Shown here: piece after piece, positions 49,496 through 59,122 of the stretch | Numbering within the stretch: the first letter of the stretch is position 1 | Layout: each line of letters opens with the position of its first letter | DNA from: Atopsyche davidsoni | Lineage: Eukaryota > Arthropoda > Insecta > Trichoptera > Hydrobiosidae | Direction of reading: 5' to 3' | DNA length: 64,000 nucleotides | NCBI GenBank assembly: GCA_022113835.1 | Contig: JAILWY010000020.1 | Location: 4,712,001-4,776,000 of the forward strand | Notes under the pieces: model-generated | Seen by the model: only the letters and a program-made list of their open reading frames with translations | Databases searched by the model: none | Told to the model about the DNA's origin: nothing | Made by a program: the position numbers and the translations under genes

Positions 49496-49872
49496 GCTCT
49501 CAAAACGAATACAAACGTCTCATCACTGAAGTCAAGGTCATTTGCATCGCGAAAGGAATCGCAGCTCTAAAAAAAACTATAAAAAATAACACCACCTAAG
49601 CCACACGCTGTAAGCCACACAGTCTACACGCCGAATTGTAAACATAACCCCAAGAATGATAGTAAATTAGCATAAAAAGCAAATAAATAGTATCGGGATA
49701 TATATTTTTTTAACACGTCGTGTGTAAACACGCGTGGCCTTGAGAAGCGCACAGTGGGCGCGTTCTACACGCACAAGCACGCCGGTATCACAATGCGTCT
49801 CAGGAGTAGGGATCGAGTTACTAGTGGCGTGCCGCGACCGTGGCGGCACGGCAAGAAAATACTGCGCATTGG

Positions 49873-49928
49873 CAGGGGTGGCCAAAATTATTAGATAATT
49901 TCAATAATCAAAAGTTTGTCTACCCCTG
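49873..49928. mobile_element. Very short hAT-like remnant (56 bp)
   Basis: CAGGGGTGGCCAAAATTATT at one end and its imperfect inverse, TTTGTCTACCCCTG, at the other, with almost nothing between. Either a deletion derivative or two fused ends. Confidence 0.5.
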
Positions 49929-49987
49929 CTCGTTATTGACTATTTAGAGTTCAGTGAATGTTGTGGACATGCACAGCAGTGTGACCC

Positions 49988-50050
49988 CCCCTCGTGGTCG
50001 AGCGGATAGCACGCTTGCTTGCCAATCATATGCCTCGCCTGTGGCGTAGT
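49988..50050 (+). repeat. tRNA-like repeat, partial copy also at 55629-55665
   Basis: CTCGTGGTCGAGCGGATAGC followed by ACGCTTGCTTGCCAATC resembles the 5' half of a tRNA with box A TGGTCGAGCGG. A second copy (gattagcacgctcgcttgccaatc, about 55638) lacks the start. Box B is degraded in both. Confidence 0.45.
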
Positions 50051-50384
50051 GCGGCTGTGGGCTTATATAAGCATGAATGTTTGTTTGTTGGTGATAAAGT
50101 AATAAATAGATTGGTGTGATTGCTTGATAAGGCACAGCTGTTGTGGGCAAGTCCTGGTGCTCGACCTTGGGACATAGTGGGTGTGTTGGGTGCAATAACA
50201 ACGTACGTAACATTTATCGGATTCATGTTAAGACAGTTGCTTCCAGCCTTCTAATCTTCACCAGAGGCAGTCCACTACCTGGCGAAATCGTGTCATTTAA
50301 TAAATTTGATTGTCACTTTATTATGCAATGCCGAAAGTTGATTTTTTTACAGATTATTGAAAAAACTATAAATCATATTTATCT

Positions 50385-50735
50385 ATTTTTTATTATTTAA
50401 TTAACGTCCATTTTCAGGGTAAAATAAAATCATGAAGATGTTGAAAAATTGTAGATTTTTTTTTTTTAATTTTTAAAATAATATTTCGCACAGGGTTTAT
50501 ATTTAATCTTTTAATCACAATTGAAAAAAAGACTTTTAAATGTTTAGGACTCTTGGAAAGGGGACATGACGAATCTCCAAATTCCTACACTTCAATCGGA
50601 AAAAACACATATTTATCATATTAATAGTAAATTTATAAGAAATAAAAATATATTCTGTTCGGAAAAAGGGGTGTATCAAACTTTTTGCATTTGAATTTTT
50701 TCGATTGGTGCAGTCGATTTTTCGCAAAACGGACT
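50385..50735 (+). repeat. Unclassified dispersed repeat, second copy
   Basis: Same block order as at 54225: aattaacgtcc, ggtttatatttaatctttta, atctccaaattcctacact, acatatttatcatattaata, aactttttgcatttgaattt, gattggtgcagtcga. Confidence 0.65.
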
Positions 50736-50799
50736 AGAAAATGATCAAAAAAACTCGATTATGCAGACTAGGCCCTTAAGGTGTATTTTTAAATATATA

Positions 50800-51101
50800 C
50801 TACCACGCTTTACGCGACCCCGTTATGCGCGGTTTCGCTATAACACGAATTTCAAATTTCGCACTAAAACGCCTCGCATTTATGAACGTATTTTTCAAGA
50901 ACGTAAAAGAAACGCTACCCAAACAATACATGTATTTTTTAGTAAAAATAACATGTAATACTGCATAAAGTGTTCTTAGAATTAATGTGATTCATATTCA
51001 TAAGTTTTGACTATGCATGTATGTTTAATCGTAAACCCCGATATACGCGAATTTCACTTAATTTTTTCTGGAATTTATCCCTCGCGTAAAGCGGGGTATT
51101 A

Positions 51102-51104
<3 letters not shown>
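50800..51104. mobile_element. Tigger-type MITE, 305 bp, flanked by TA
   Basis: The left end reads CTACCACGCTTTACGCGACC; the right end, reverse-complemented, reads CAGTAATACCCCGCTTTACG. Both are flanked by TA, the target of this superfamily. The interior has no transposase. Inner sequence (cgctataacacgaatttc, gtaaaccccgatatacgcg) shares the palindromic GCG-rich style of Tigger ends. A long TA microsatellite starts directly at the right flank. Confidence 0.7.
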
Positions 51105-51200
<96 letters not shown>

Positions 51201-51203
51201 CAT
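51105..51203. repeat. (TA)n microsatellite, about 99 bp
   Basis: Uninterrupted TA to 51186, then broken by C. It starts exactly at the TA flank of the Tigger-type MITE, so it may have grown from that target site. Confidence 0.95.
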
Positions 51204-51655
51204 ATTTATCCAAGTCAAACCACAAAAGCAAACCCGCAAACGCTGTTTTTTTTGGCACAAAACTCGACATCTTCACTGTCAGAAAAAAAAAAAAAAAAAA
51301 ACGCAAGTTTAGACATGCATGTCGAGTACACGTGTAGTTAGCGCCATCTATGTGTATATCTAAAAAAAAAATCGCTGCGCACTTGTGTATGTGTGAAATA
51401 CACACACTGTGCACATCTCAAGGTCAGAGCCGTGTTTGCGGATCGCGAATATAAAACGACATGTTTTTCTTGTAGGAAGAGAGCGACAAAAACCAATTAC
51501 GGTCTTCGCTCGAGAGAAGGACGTTTACTATTATATACATGTTGTTTATAACTCGTGGTATTGACTGACTGGCTTGTGGTGGGCATCATCTTCATCAACC
51601 ATTTCACTCATGCTTAACAAGCTCCACAAGCATTCCAAGTCCACTACTGCGTACA

Positions 51656-51658
<3 letters not shown>

Positions 51659-51686
<28 letters not shown>
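51659..51686. repeat. (TA)n microsatellite
   Basis: 28 bp of TA. Confidence 0.9.
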
Positions 51687-51691
<5 letters not shown>

Positions 51692-51778
51692 ACAGCTGAA
51701 ATCATTGCTACTATTCAATTTATATATGTTTATCAAAGTAATGATTAAGTACATCTTTTCAAATATTGAAAAATGATT

Positions 51779-52026
51779 GATGAAACTCTCAGAAAAGTAT
51801 CATCGTGATTTGTGTGCGATTCGAACCCACATCCCCAAGCTTTCGTGACCAATTATGCCAACGAATCACTATTATTTGACAAGAATTTTCAACAATCGTA
51901 TCCTACAAGCGAAACAACGTACTTATTATGCCAATTAATTCGTTGGCATAATTGGTCAATGCACCGGCCACGAAAGCTCGGGGATGTGAGTTCGAATCCC
52001 ACACAAATCACGATGATATTTTTCTG
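51779..52026. mobile_element. tRNA-derived foldback element, second copy
   Basis: Two inverted tRNA-like heads face each other. The right one reads GTTGGCATAATTGGTCAATG, CACCGGCCACGAAAGC, GAGTTCGAATCCCACAC, ATCACGATGATATTTTTCTG. The left one is its inverse, with a deletion of about 12 bp. The outer left sequence (gattaagtacatcttttc) is homologous to the outer arm of the copy at 42450. Confidence 0.75.
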
Positions 52027-52319
52027 GCAAAATCGTACTTCCTTCACAAAAATCAATGATATATTTATCAAAGTACTTGTCTGCCGTCGGTTGTGTCGCA
52101 GCGCGTGCAGGCGACTTTATTTTCATTCCAATTGATTATGTTCACTCGATCGGACAATGCGCCCGCCAAACAATCCGGCCAGGAAGCGGCCAATCAGCTG
52201 CCAGATGCGGGTCTCTCCGGCGATAAGCGAGTGCACATCCCGGCGTGTATTAAATTTTATTAAAATAAAAATAAAAAATCCAGCCCGCGGACAATGGAAA
52301 GTGTCTTGCGCGTTTGTTC

Positions 52320-52710
52320 GCACTGACCCACGCCGTGACGTCATCAATAGCAAAACACGCCAACAGGTTTCCGCGAGGTCCCTAACCTTTCCCAAATGAA
52401 GCGTCTCAACAAGTGAACGCGCGCTTTATTCATAAATTTTATAAATTTTTATAAATCTGTGCGATTCTCTCCGCCAGACGGGTGCGGGGGTCGTCTGCGA
52501 GGATGCGTTGACCCCTCGGAAGAAGGGGAGGTCAAAAGACGCGAACCTCACGCCCAGACAGCCAATTGGGAGCGTCGTTCGCGACAAGCCACGCTGTGAC
52601 GTCACAAGAATTCCCAGTACCGCCAGGATTGACGAAATGCTTAAAATTCGGCTAAGGGGAGAATTCCCATTGATTTTGTATTTTGTTTATAATAGGCCAC
52701 GCCGTGACGT
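52320..52710. promoter_or_regulatory. Three CRE palindromes in one stretch
   Basis: TGACGTCA occurs at about 52335, 52598 and 52704, each inside a longer shared phrase CCACGCcGTGACGTCA (c or t at the lower-case position). The surrounding frames repeat the peptide PRRDV for the same reason. This may be a repeat unit carrying the site rather than a selected enhancer. Confidence 0.45.
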
Positions 52711-53339
52711 CACCGCTCACGTCATACACACAAACATAAGGAATAACAGTATATTTCAGTTTATAAACCTTTTTTCAATATTATTTATATATATCACATC
52801 AATCAGAAATTGATCAATAATTTTAACCGTTGTATGCAAGTCTGAAAACAATACTTATTAGTCGTCGTTATAGACCACGAGGCAGTGTATTTAAATTGTA
52901 TTTATTTAGCGATTCAGGTGTTTTCTTCGGTGGTTTCCAGTGTTTAGCATGCCCAAATCATTTCCACGTACAGAACTCATTTCCTCTGCTACTTCTTGTC
53001 TCAAGAATTGGAAATCGAGGCCGTGGACATCCCAGCGCGACAGCCGCTCTGAAAAACAGCACTTACTGCCGAAATGACTGCCATTAGTTGGTAAACACAC
53101 ACTAATTGCTGTTTTTTTTGTCATTTTAGAAAATTGCCTTTGTATTTGGATCACCGATTATTTTTTTTTTACTATGTTTTTGTCACAGAAATTATCAAAA
53201 ATGGCAGCTACTCATATCTGCTATCAAAGTTTTACGACAGCGTTAAAAATGCAAGTGGTCTTAGGGAAACTGCACAGGATGGTACCGAAATAGCTACAGT
53301 AGAATAGCGGAAAGCTCTTTCAAATAGTAGCTTCATTTA

Positions 53340-53600
53340 TTAAAGTTTATTTGTAATATTTTAATTACAATTTTAAAAAAAGGACTCAGGGTTCAAGGAC
53401 CGTGCGTTTTTATGATCTCCAAAATGCCTAAACTTCACTAGGGAAAACACATATTTTTCATATTAAAAGTAAATGTATAATAAATTAAATAATCTCTTGT
53501 GTAGAAGAAGGGATGTGTCTAACTTTTTGCATTTAAATTTTTTTGATTGGCGCATTAGATTTTTGGCGACACGTTTTCAAAAAATATCGATTATAGATTA
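53340..53600 (+). repeat. Unclassified dispersed repeat, third copy
   Basis: Blocks: gatctccaaaatgcctaaac, acatatttttcatattaaaa, taactttttgcatttaaatt, tgattggcgcattag. It overlaps the first part of the 195-codon frame at 53473-54060. Confidence 0.6.
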
Positions 53601-54073
53601 TGGATTTTGGAGTTTCGTGACACTCCTAGTATATGTGCAAGTATATGAGCTAGTGTGTGTATGTGTGTATAAGTTACTGGCACCCTTTGTGCGTGATGAT
53701 GACCACCGGGAGTGGCTTTCAGGATGTCAGCAGCGGTTGCTTGGCAGGGTATTTATATCGCGGCACGATACGTTCCTGAAATATAATGTGCATCTGCCTT
53801 TACATAACGAACAAGTCTTGAGTGACGCGAATTTCGCGATATTGCTGAACGTCTTCTATTTCTCATTTTTCTCCATTGCTATCTTCTTCTCATCTCCAAG
53901 TGTAGTTTCCTCCATTCGATGTGATTTTTGGATGTTAAGCCGCATCCTTGCTTCTTCGCATTTTAACGAGTGCTTGCTGCACAGACAAACTTATTTAATA
54001 CCTTCACCTGTCTATTTTCATACAGTGTACTTTAGAAAACTAGCTTCAAAGTTTAAATAAACCTTCACTCAGT

Positions 54074-54105
54074 TTGATAATGCCAACGTGAAAGGTTGGC
54101 GAAAC
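54074..54105 (+). ncRNA. Hammerhead-ribozyme-like core, second
   Basis: TTGATAA, then a perfect 6-bp stem GCCAAC / GTTGGC around GTGAAAG, then GAAAC. This fits CTGATGA-stem II-GAAA with two changes. Flanking stems I and III were not recognised. Confidence 0.35.
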
Positions 54106-54224
54106 CGGTCACCAATAAAAGTTTTTCATAAAAAATATTAATATTTTCTAGCACGGATATCCAAGTAAGCTTTATCGAATGTATTATAAAAACTTCTACT
54201 GTCGTATTACTCTGTGATGTTTTC

Positions 54225-54545
54225 CTCCATTTAATTAACGTCTTTTTTCAAGGTCAAATAAAGTCTTGAAGTTGTTTTTTTTTAATTTTTAAACTAATCC
54301 TATACCACAGGTTTATATGTAATCTTTTAATTTCAATTTAAAAAAAGGACACGAGGATCCGTCAGTTACAATAATCTCCAAATGCCTAAACGGGAAAGTA
54401 CATATTTGTCATATTAAAAGTAAATTTATGAGAAATAAAAAAATCTTATCTGTAGAAGAAGAAATGTATCTAACTTTTGACATTTACTTTTTTTTGATTG
54501 GCGCAGTGAATTTTTCGAAAAATATTTTCTAAAACTGTCAAAAAC
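54225..54545 (+). repeat. Unclassified dispersed repeat, copy next to the minisatellite
   Basis: Shares ordered blocks with 50385-50735 and 53340-53600 (same orientation) and 13890-14165 (inverted): aattaacgtc, ggtttatatgtaatctttta, aatctccaaatgcctaaac, acatatttgtcatatta, taacttttgacattt and ttgattggcgcagtgaatt. Non-coding. No termini recognised. Confidence 0.65.
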
Positions 54546-54594
54546 ATCGAAAATGGACTCATCCCTGGAATCAGTCCCCTTAACGATTTCATTT

Positions 54595-55235
54595 CCAGTA
54601 TTCAAGTGTTGCTTTATTGAATGTATTATAAAAACTACTACTGTAATATTGTTCTGTGATGTTTTCCTCAACTGCGGACTCTAAAGACAACGAACGTTTT
54701 CGTTTTTAATTTATGATTATTGTTTAGTACGGATTTACAAGTTTTGCTTTATCAAATGTATTATAAAAACCACTACTTTCGTATTGCTCTGTGATGTTTT
54801 CTTTCACTGCGGACACTAAAGACAGCGAACTTATTCGTTTGCAATTTACAATTATTTTTTTACTACGGATATCCAAGTTTTGCTTTATCGAATGTATTAT
54901 AAATAATTTTTATACTTTATTAATTAATACTAAATTATACTTTCGTATTGCTCTGTGATGTTTTCTTTCACTGTGGACACTTTAGACAGCGAACGATTTC
55001 GTTTGCAATTCACGATTATTCTCTAGTACGGATATACAAGTGCTGCTTTATCGAATGTATTAGAAATACTTTTTATACTTAATTAATTAATACTAAATTA
55101 TAATTTCGTATTGCTCTGTGATGTTTTCTTTCACTGTGGACACTTTAGACAGCGGACGATTTCGTTTGCAATTTACGATTATTCTCTAGTACGGATATAT
55201 AAGTTTTGCTTTATCGAATGTATTCGGATATTGAG
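54595..55235 (+). repeat. Minisatellite with two unit types (about 135 and 163 bp)
   Basis: Units begin near 54603, 54738, 54874, 55037 and 55200, so periods are 135, 136, 163 and 163 bp. The longer units carry an extra AT-rich block (tttattaattaatactaaa). Shared phrases are CAAGTTTTGCTTTATCGAA, TATTGCTCTGTGATGTTTTC and GACAGCGAACGATTTCGTTT. A diverged half-unit lies at 54155-54230. Confidence 0.85.
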
Positions 55236-55734
55236 TCGCTGCCGTCGAGTTGCACTGCGATGTTTCCGATGACTGGCCGCTTTACTTGCTGCTTGCTGCT
55301 CGCTGCTTGCTGCTGACTGCTCTTGCTGCTCCTCAGTCGAGCCCCAGCCGCCAGGGGCTCCGCACGTCCGCTGCCTTCATGCTCACAAAGCACCCGATCA
55401 CTCGCCTTTGTGCCGCGACTCGTGTATTAGTGTGAACGGACGCTTATGTAGACGCACGTGTAAGCATTTTTTTTGTGTCGCCGGCTTTGAATAGTGTTTT
55501 AGTGCCTCCGAATACAATAAACCGGTTTATTTTGCTTTTAATGCCACCCTACTGTGCTGTGACTTATTTTTAGCAGACTGCTACAACCCGGCCTGTCATG
55601 GTTTTGATATGTCTTGAAAATTGTGTATGCTTAGCGATTAGCACGCTCGCTTGCCAATCCTTTGATCTCGCGCTGTAAATCGAAATTGCAAATTAATCAA
55701 TCTACTGCTTCATCGAGTGCTTCTCCTCATATAT

Positions 55735-55917
55735 TTATCCTTTAACTTGCGCTTTTATGGATTTGTGACGGCCCATCCATGGTGTTTTGAGGACTCCCCT
55801 ATAAAGCCATATTCCTGTCGCCTCGACTCCACAAAGAAGAACTGAGACGACATAACATTTATGTGAATCTTGTCTTCGCTTAATGATGTGTGGCAAACAT
55901 AACAGCTCGTTAATCAC
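55735..55917 (-). pseudogene. LINE reverse-transcriptase C-terminal fragment
   Basis: The minus strand reads CYVVSVLLCGVEATGIWLYR then GVLKTPWMGR. This matches the pattern CYVxSVLLYGxExW...LYRRxLKTPW seen after the catalytic domain of many insect non-LTR (RTE-like) reverse transcriptases. A gap has removed the middle of the motif. Two more fragments of the same stretch occur near 1200 and 57500, all on the minus strand. Confidence 0.65.
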
Positions 55918-57477
55918 TGTTCAACCTGATCACCCTTCCAGAATACATACGAGCGTCGATAAGTGAAAAATAAAACTGCGTATTAGACGACAAGGAAAAA
56001 ATCCGCGACTGGAATTAAATCTTCACAACGTAGTGACTTGACCCATTTGCCCATCGAGCCTCGCGAGTAGATCAGTTTCCTAACGCGTGCAGTTGCAACA
56101 ACTAACTATGCATTGCATTTTTTCTACAAGATATGGTAATTTTTAACCGTCGCATATATGTTAATAATTGATTTTTTGCCGCAGCTATGACGCACAGTGC
56201 TTTTTGATTTGATTTTTTTTCACCGGAAACTGTGACGTCATTGTAAACAATAATACGCAGAAAAATAGTTTTATTTTAAATATCATCTTTTCTAATTTGA
56301 TCGTACACCATGATGTTAAAGCAAATTGTATAATATTATATACGTAATTTGTACATCTCCAAAATTATGCTGTGCAATGAATGTTTTGCATATTAAAAAA
56401 AAACAAGGTTGTTTGTTAAACATTGGCCTTGCAGAATCGGCTGTGAATTGATAATGACTTTGGGAAAGTCGTAATTCCCATTCATGGGTGATCCACTCAA
56501 TCGACACAGCCATGATATAAATCTTTAATATATATATTATGGCATAATGATTACGTTATTAAAAATTTTATATTTACATAACTTGAAAAGATTAGATAAA
56601 CCTAAACACATTTCAAATCGAGTCACGCCGTTGATAAAGTTATTTTTACTTTTCAATGGCGACGCGTTCAAGAAAGTGATTTCAAGAGTCACGCGTTGAT
56701 TGTTATCTTCGCAAACAGCTCGCGAGCTAACCGCGCAAAAGCAAAAGCACTCGCCTGCCGCGGCTGAATGTCCAAGAAAATATATGGAAGCAGTAACAGG
56801 CGTTGGGAGGAAAAAAAAAAAGCTGGAGAGTACAGCGCAGTGAGATGGTATTCGAGGAGAAGCACGCGAAGAAGAAGTGCGAGTCTATTGTAATGAAATA
56901 TGAGAGTGCACTCCGAATAGCGAATTTCGTTATAGTCTCGATTGGGTCATATTCGGTAGAAATCGTTTTATTCGGTCCAATTTATCGCCATTAATAATTT
57001 GCTACGATTTCGTTTAAAAAAAATTATATACGTGTACATTTTTATTATTGAAATTTTATTTAATTTGTCTACGTGTCTGTTTTTATCTCTATTTATATTG
57101 CGCTTATCACTAAACATAATATTTAGTTTTGCCTGTTTTTCTGTATCTTCGTGTATTTGTAAACGGCACAGTTCTCCATAAAAATACATATTTTACATAT
57201 ACATTATACAATAACATATTTTGCATATATATTACAATAACATATTTTGCATAATTTAAACCATAGTTTACTTGCAATTAAAATTGCAAAGGTTGGTGAT
57301 CATTTCATCGAACATATTCTAGGGCTTTAAGGCTCTAGTAAGGCTTTTCCCATCGATTTTCCCTTGGACAATCAGCTGCAGGATGCTGTGCACACTGTTA
57401 CGCCAAAAAATGTGGCCAAAACATGAGTCCTTCAGTTTCTTCACTAAGCTTTGCATTCTGTGCCAGACTCTCTCACT

Positions 57478-57610
57478 TGTGACGCTATCAACTCATGGTG
57501 TTTTAATGATTCTCCTATACAGCTAAATTTTTGACTGTCCAAGCTTTGACTTGCTCTCCAAGGAGAACTGAGACGGCATAACACTCGGTGAATCTCCAGC
57601 GAGATTTCAG
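57478..57610 (-). pseudogene. LINE reverse-transcriptase C-terminal fragment, second copy
   Basis: The minus strand reads CYAVSVLLGEQVKAWTVK, with stops and frame changes before a degraded LYRRIIKTP-like stretch. Nucleotide similarity to the 55.8-kb copy is clear (catggtgttttaatgattctc against catggtgttttgaggactcc). Confidence 0.55.
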
Positions 57611-58372
57611 TGTAGATGCTGTTGCAAACATTTTATCCTCCCTCCACTACTCTGCTGAAATTTTGATTTGAGTAATGTCTAGAAATACAAGTTGAATATG
57701 TTTATATGAAATTTTTTTTTTCATGCGTCACTGTGAAGCGATTCAATATATTATCATGTTTTCATCAGTTTTGGTTTGGTCTTAAAGGTCAAGCGTGCTG
57801 CTGCCGTGCAAGCGAGATAGCAGAGGCGCGTTTTCGCGACGGTCAAAATTTTTCGTCTCGCTCGATTATTGTTACAATCGCGACTCGATATTTTTTTTTC
57901 TACCTCACTGTGAAGACAATTCGACACACTACTTAAAAAAAAACGCAATCGGCCAATAGCGACCGTTTGTTTAGGCTGCTTTTTAAGCCTAAAGAGGAAA
58001 AATTCTCTTCGATGATGTTTTTCTGTGGTGTCGGAATAAGCACCACAAGTATAGTAATTCTCTTCGCGGTCTCTTCGAGTTTGGGTGTCTCCCGCTCGCG
58101 GTCTAATAGGTCAGCTGTTCGAATGCGCGAGTGAGACAACACAGGCGCCTGTCTCGCTTTCTCTTGAGGCCGAATTTCGTGCAAATAATAATAAAAAAAA
58201 AGTTACGCGAGATAACGCGTCATGAATGGAGCAAGTCGTAAACAGTTTTTTTTTTATATTATGAAATTTACTTTTTTGTTTTAAACTGAAGCTTGTATTG
58301 TTCTTATTGCGCCATTTATTTTATACATAAAAAAACAGCCACCAAGGTCTATCGAATTCTATCTCAGCGACA

Positions 58373-58437
58373 TTGTAGCCCAATTGGTTATAGTACCTGG
58401 CCGCTACAGGCGAGGTGTGAGGGTTCGAAAAGGCTTT
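58373..58437 (+). repeat. tRNA-like remnant (SINE head)
   Basis: TAGCCCAATTGGTTATAGTA resembles a box A with D-loop, and GAGGGTTCGAAAAGGC a box B, at about the right spacing. No acceptor-stem pairing was found. Probably a degenerate tRNA-derived SINE. Confidence 0.45.
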
Positions 58438-59051
58438 CGTGTGCGATAATTAATTAATAATCAAAATCAGAGGGTATAGTTTTACAAAAATAAATTTCAA
58501 AATAATTAATATTTATAGTCATTTGTTATTGTATTATTTTTTACGTTAAATATTAAACCTTCCGTTGGCGTAATAATCCTTACGTAATATATATTTTTAA
58601 TTATAATTTTGAATAAAAACTGCTCTGTTAGACAATTATTCAATTGTCAACCTAATTATCTGCACAAGGAAGTGAATTCTAATTAGTGTTGCCAGTGCTA
58701 TGAATATGGAGCAAATAAGAAAATTAATCGGAATTTAGATCAAAGAATTTTAAATCGATACGACTTAATTAAATTTCCGGCAAGGTTGCATCTACTGAAG
58801 ACCGGGGCGTTAAAAAATATGCACATGTTCAAATGTTGTCTGATAGGGCAGATTTTTTCAAGGTCATATTTTTGACTCGCTAGGCTTTGATGTATTATAT
58901 ACACAATAACAAGTACTGCTTTGTTATTTGTGTAGATGCCACGCTACTGTGCACACGTGTGCAAATCTTTATCAAATATGTAGTATCGTATGCATTTTCT
59001 CTATAGATATATTATAAACAAGTTGAAATGTGCTGTGGATATTGAAAACAG

Positions 59052-59090
59052 TATAATATGAAGTGACAAGTGAACGAACTCGATCAGTGC
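59052..59090 (+). promoter_or_regulatory. Candidate core promoter of sws (TATA-like plus Initiator)
   Basis: TATAAT at 59052 is followed by the arthropod Initiator TCAGT at 59084-59088, so the TATA-like box would lie about 34 nt upstream of the start A (59086). Transcription here would give a 5'UTR of only 37 nt before ATG 59123. A strong splice donor, gcg/gtgagt at 59104, overlaps this leader, so the leader may also be spliced. Prediction only. Confidence 0.33.
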
Positions 59091-59122
59091 GAGTAGTCTC
59101 GCGGTGAGTGACGCTATTGACG

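Larger units (their letters stand above)
45107..59051. other. LRRC57-sws intergenic region, dense in repeats
   Basis: About 14 kb without a supported gene. It contains four hAT MITEs or fragments, a Tigger-type MITE, long TA microsatellites, a tRNA-derived foldback element, a tandem minisatellite, two LINE relics, three copies of an unclassified dispersed repeat and a cluster of CRE palindromes. The 195-codon frame at 53473-54060 is formed partly by a dispersed repeat. Confidence 0.6.

Noticed and set aside
49226..49570. 114-codon serine-rich frame
   Set aside because: Produced by a TCATCA tandem repeat; the rest of the frame has no family resemblance.
53473..54060. 195-codon open frame on the plus strand
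   Set aside because: Its first part is a dispersed repeat also found at 50.6 and 54.4 kb. The protein is aromatic-rich with no known domain, and there are no splice or codon-bias signs of a gene.
54595..55235. CRISPR-like regular repeats
   Set aside because: Units are 135-163 bp contiguous tandem copies without unique spacers, in an animal genome.
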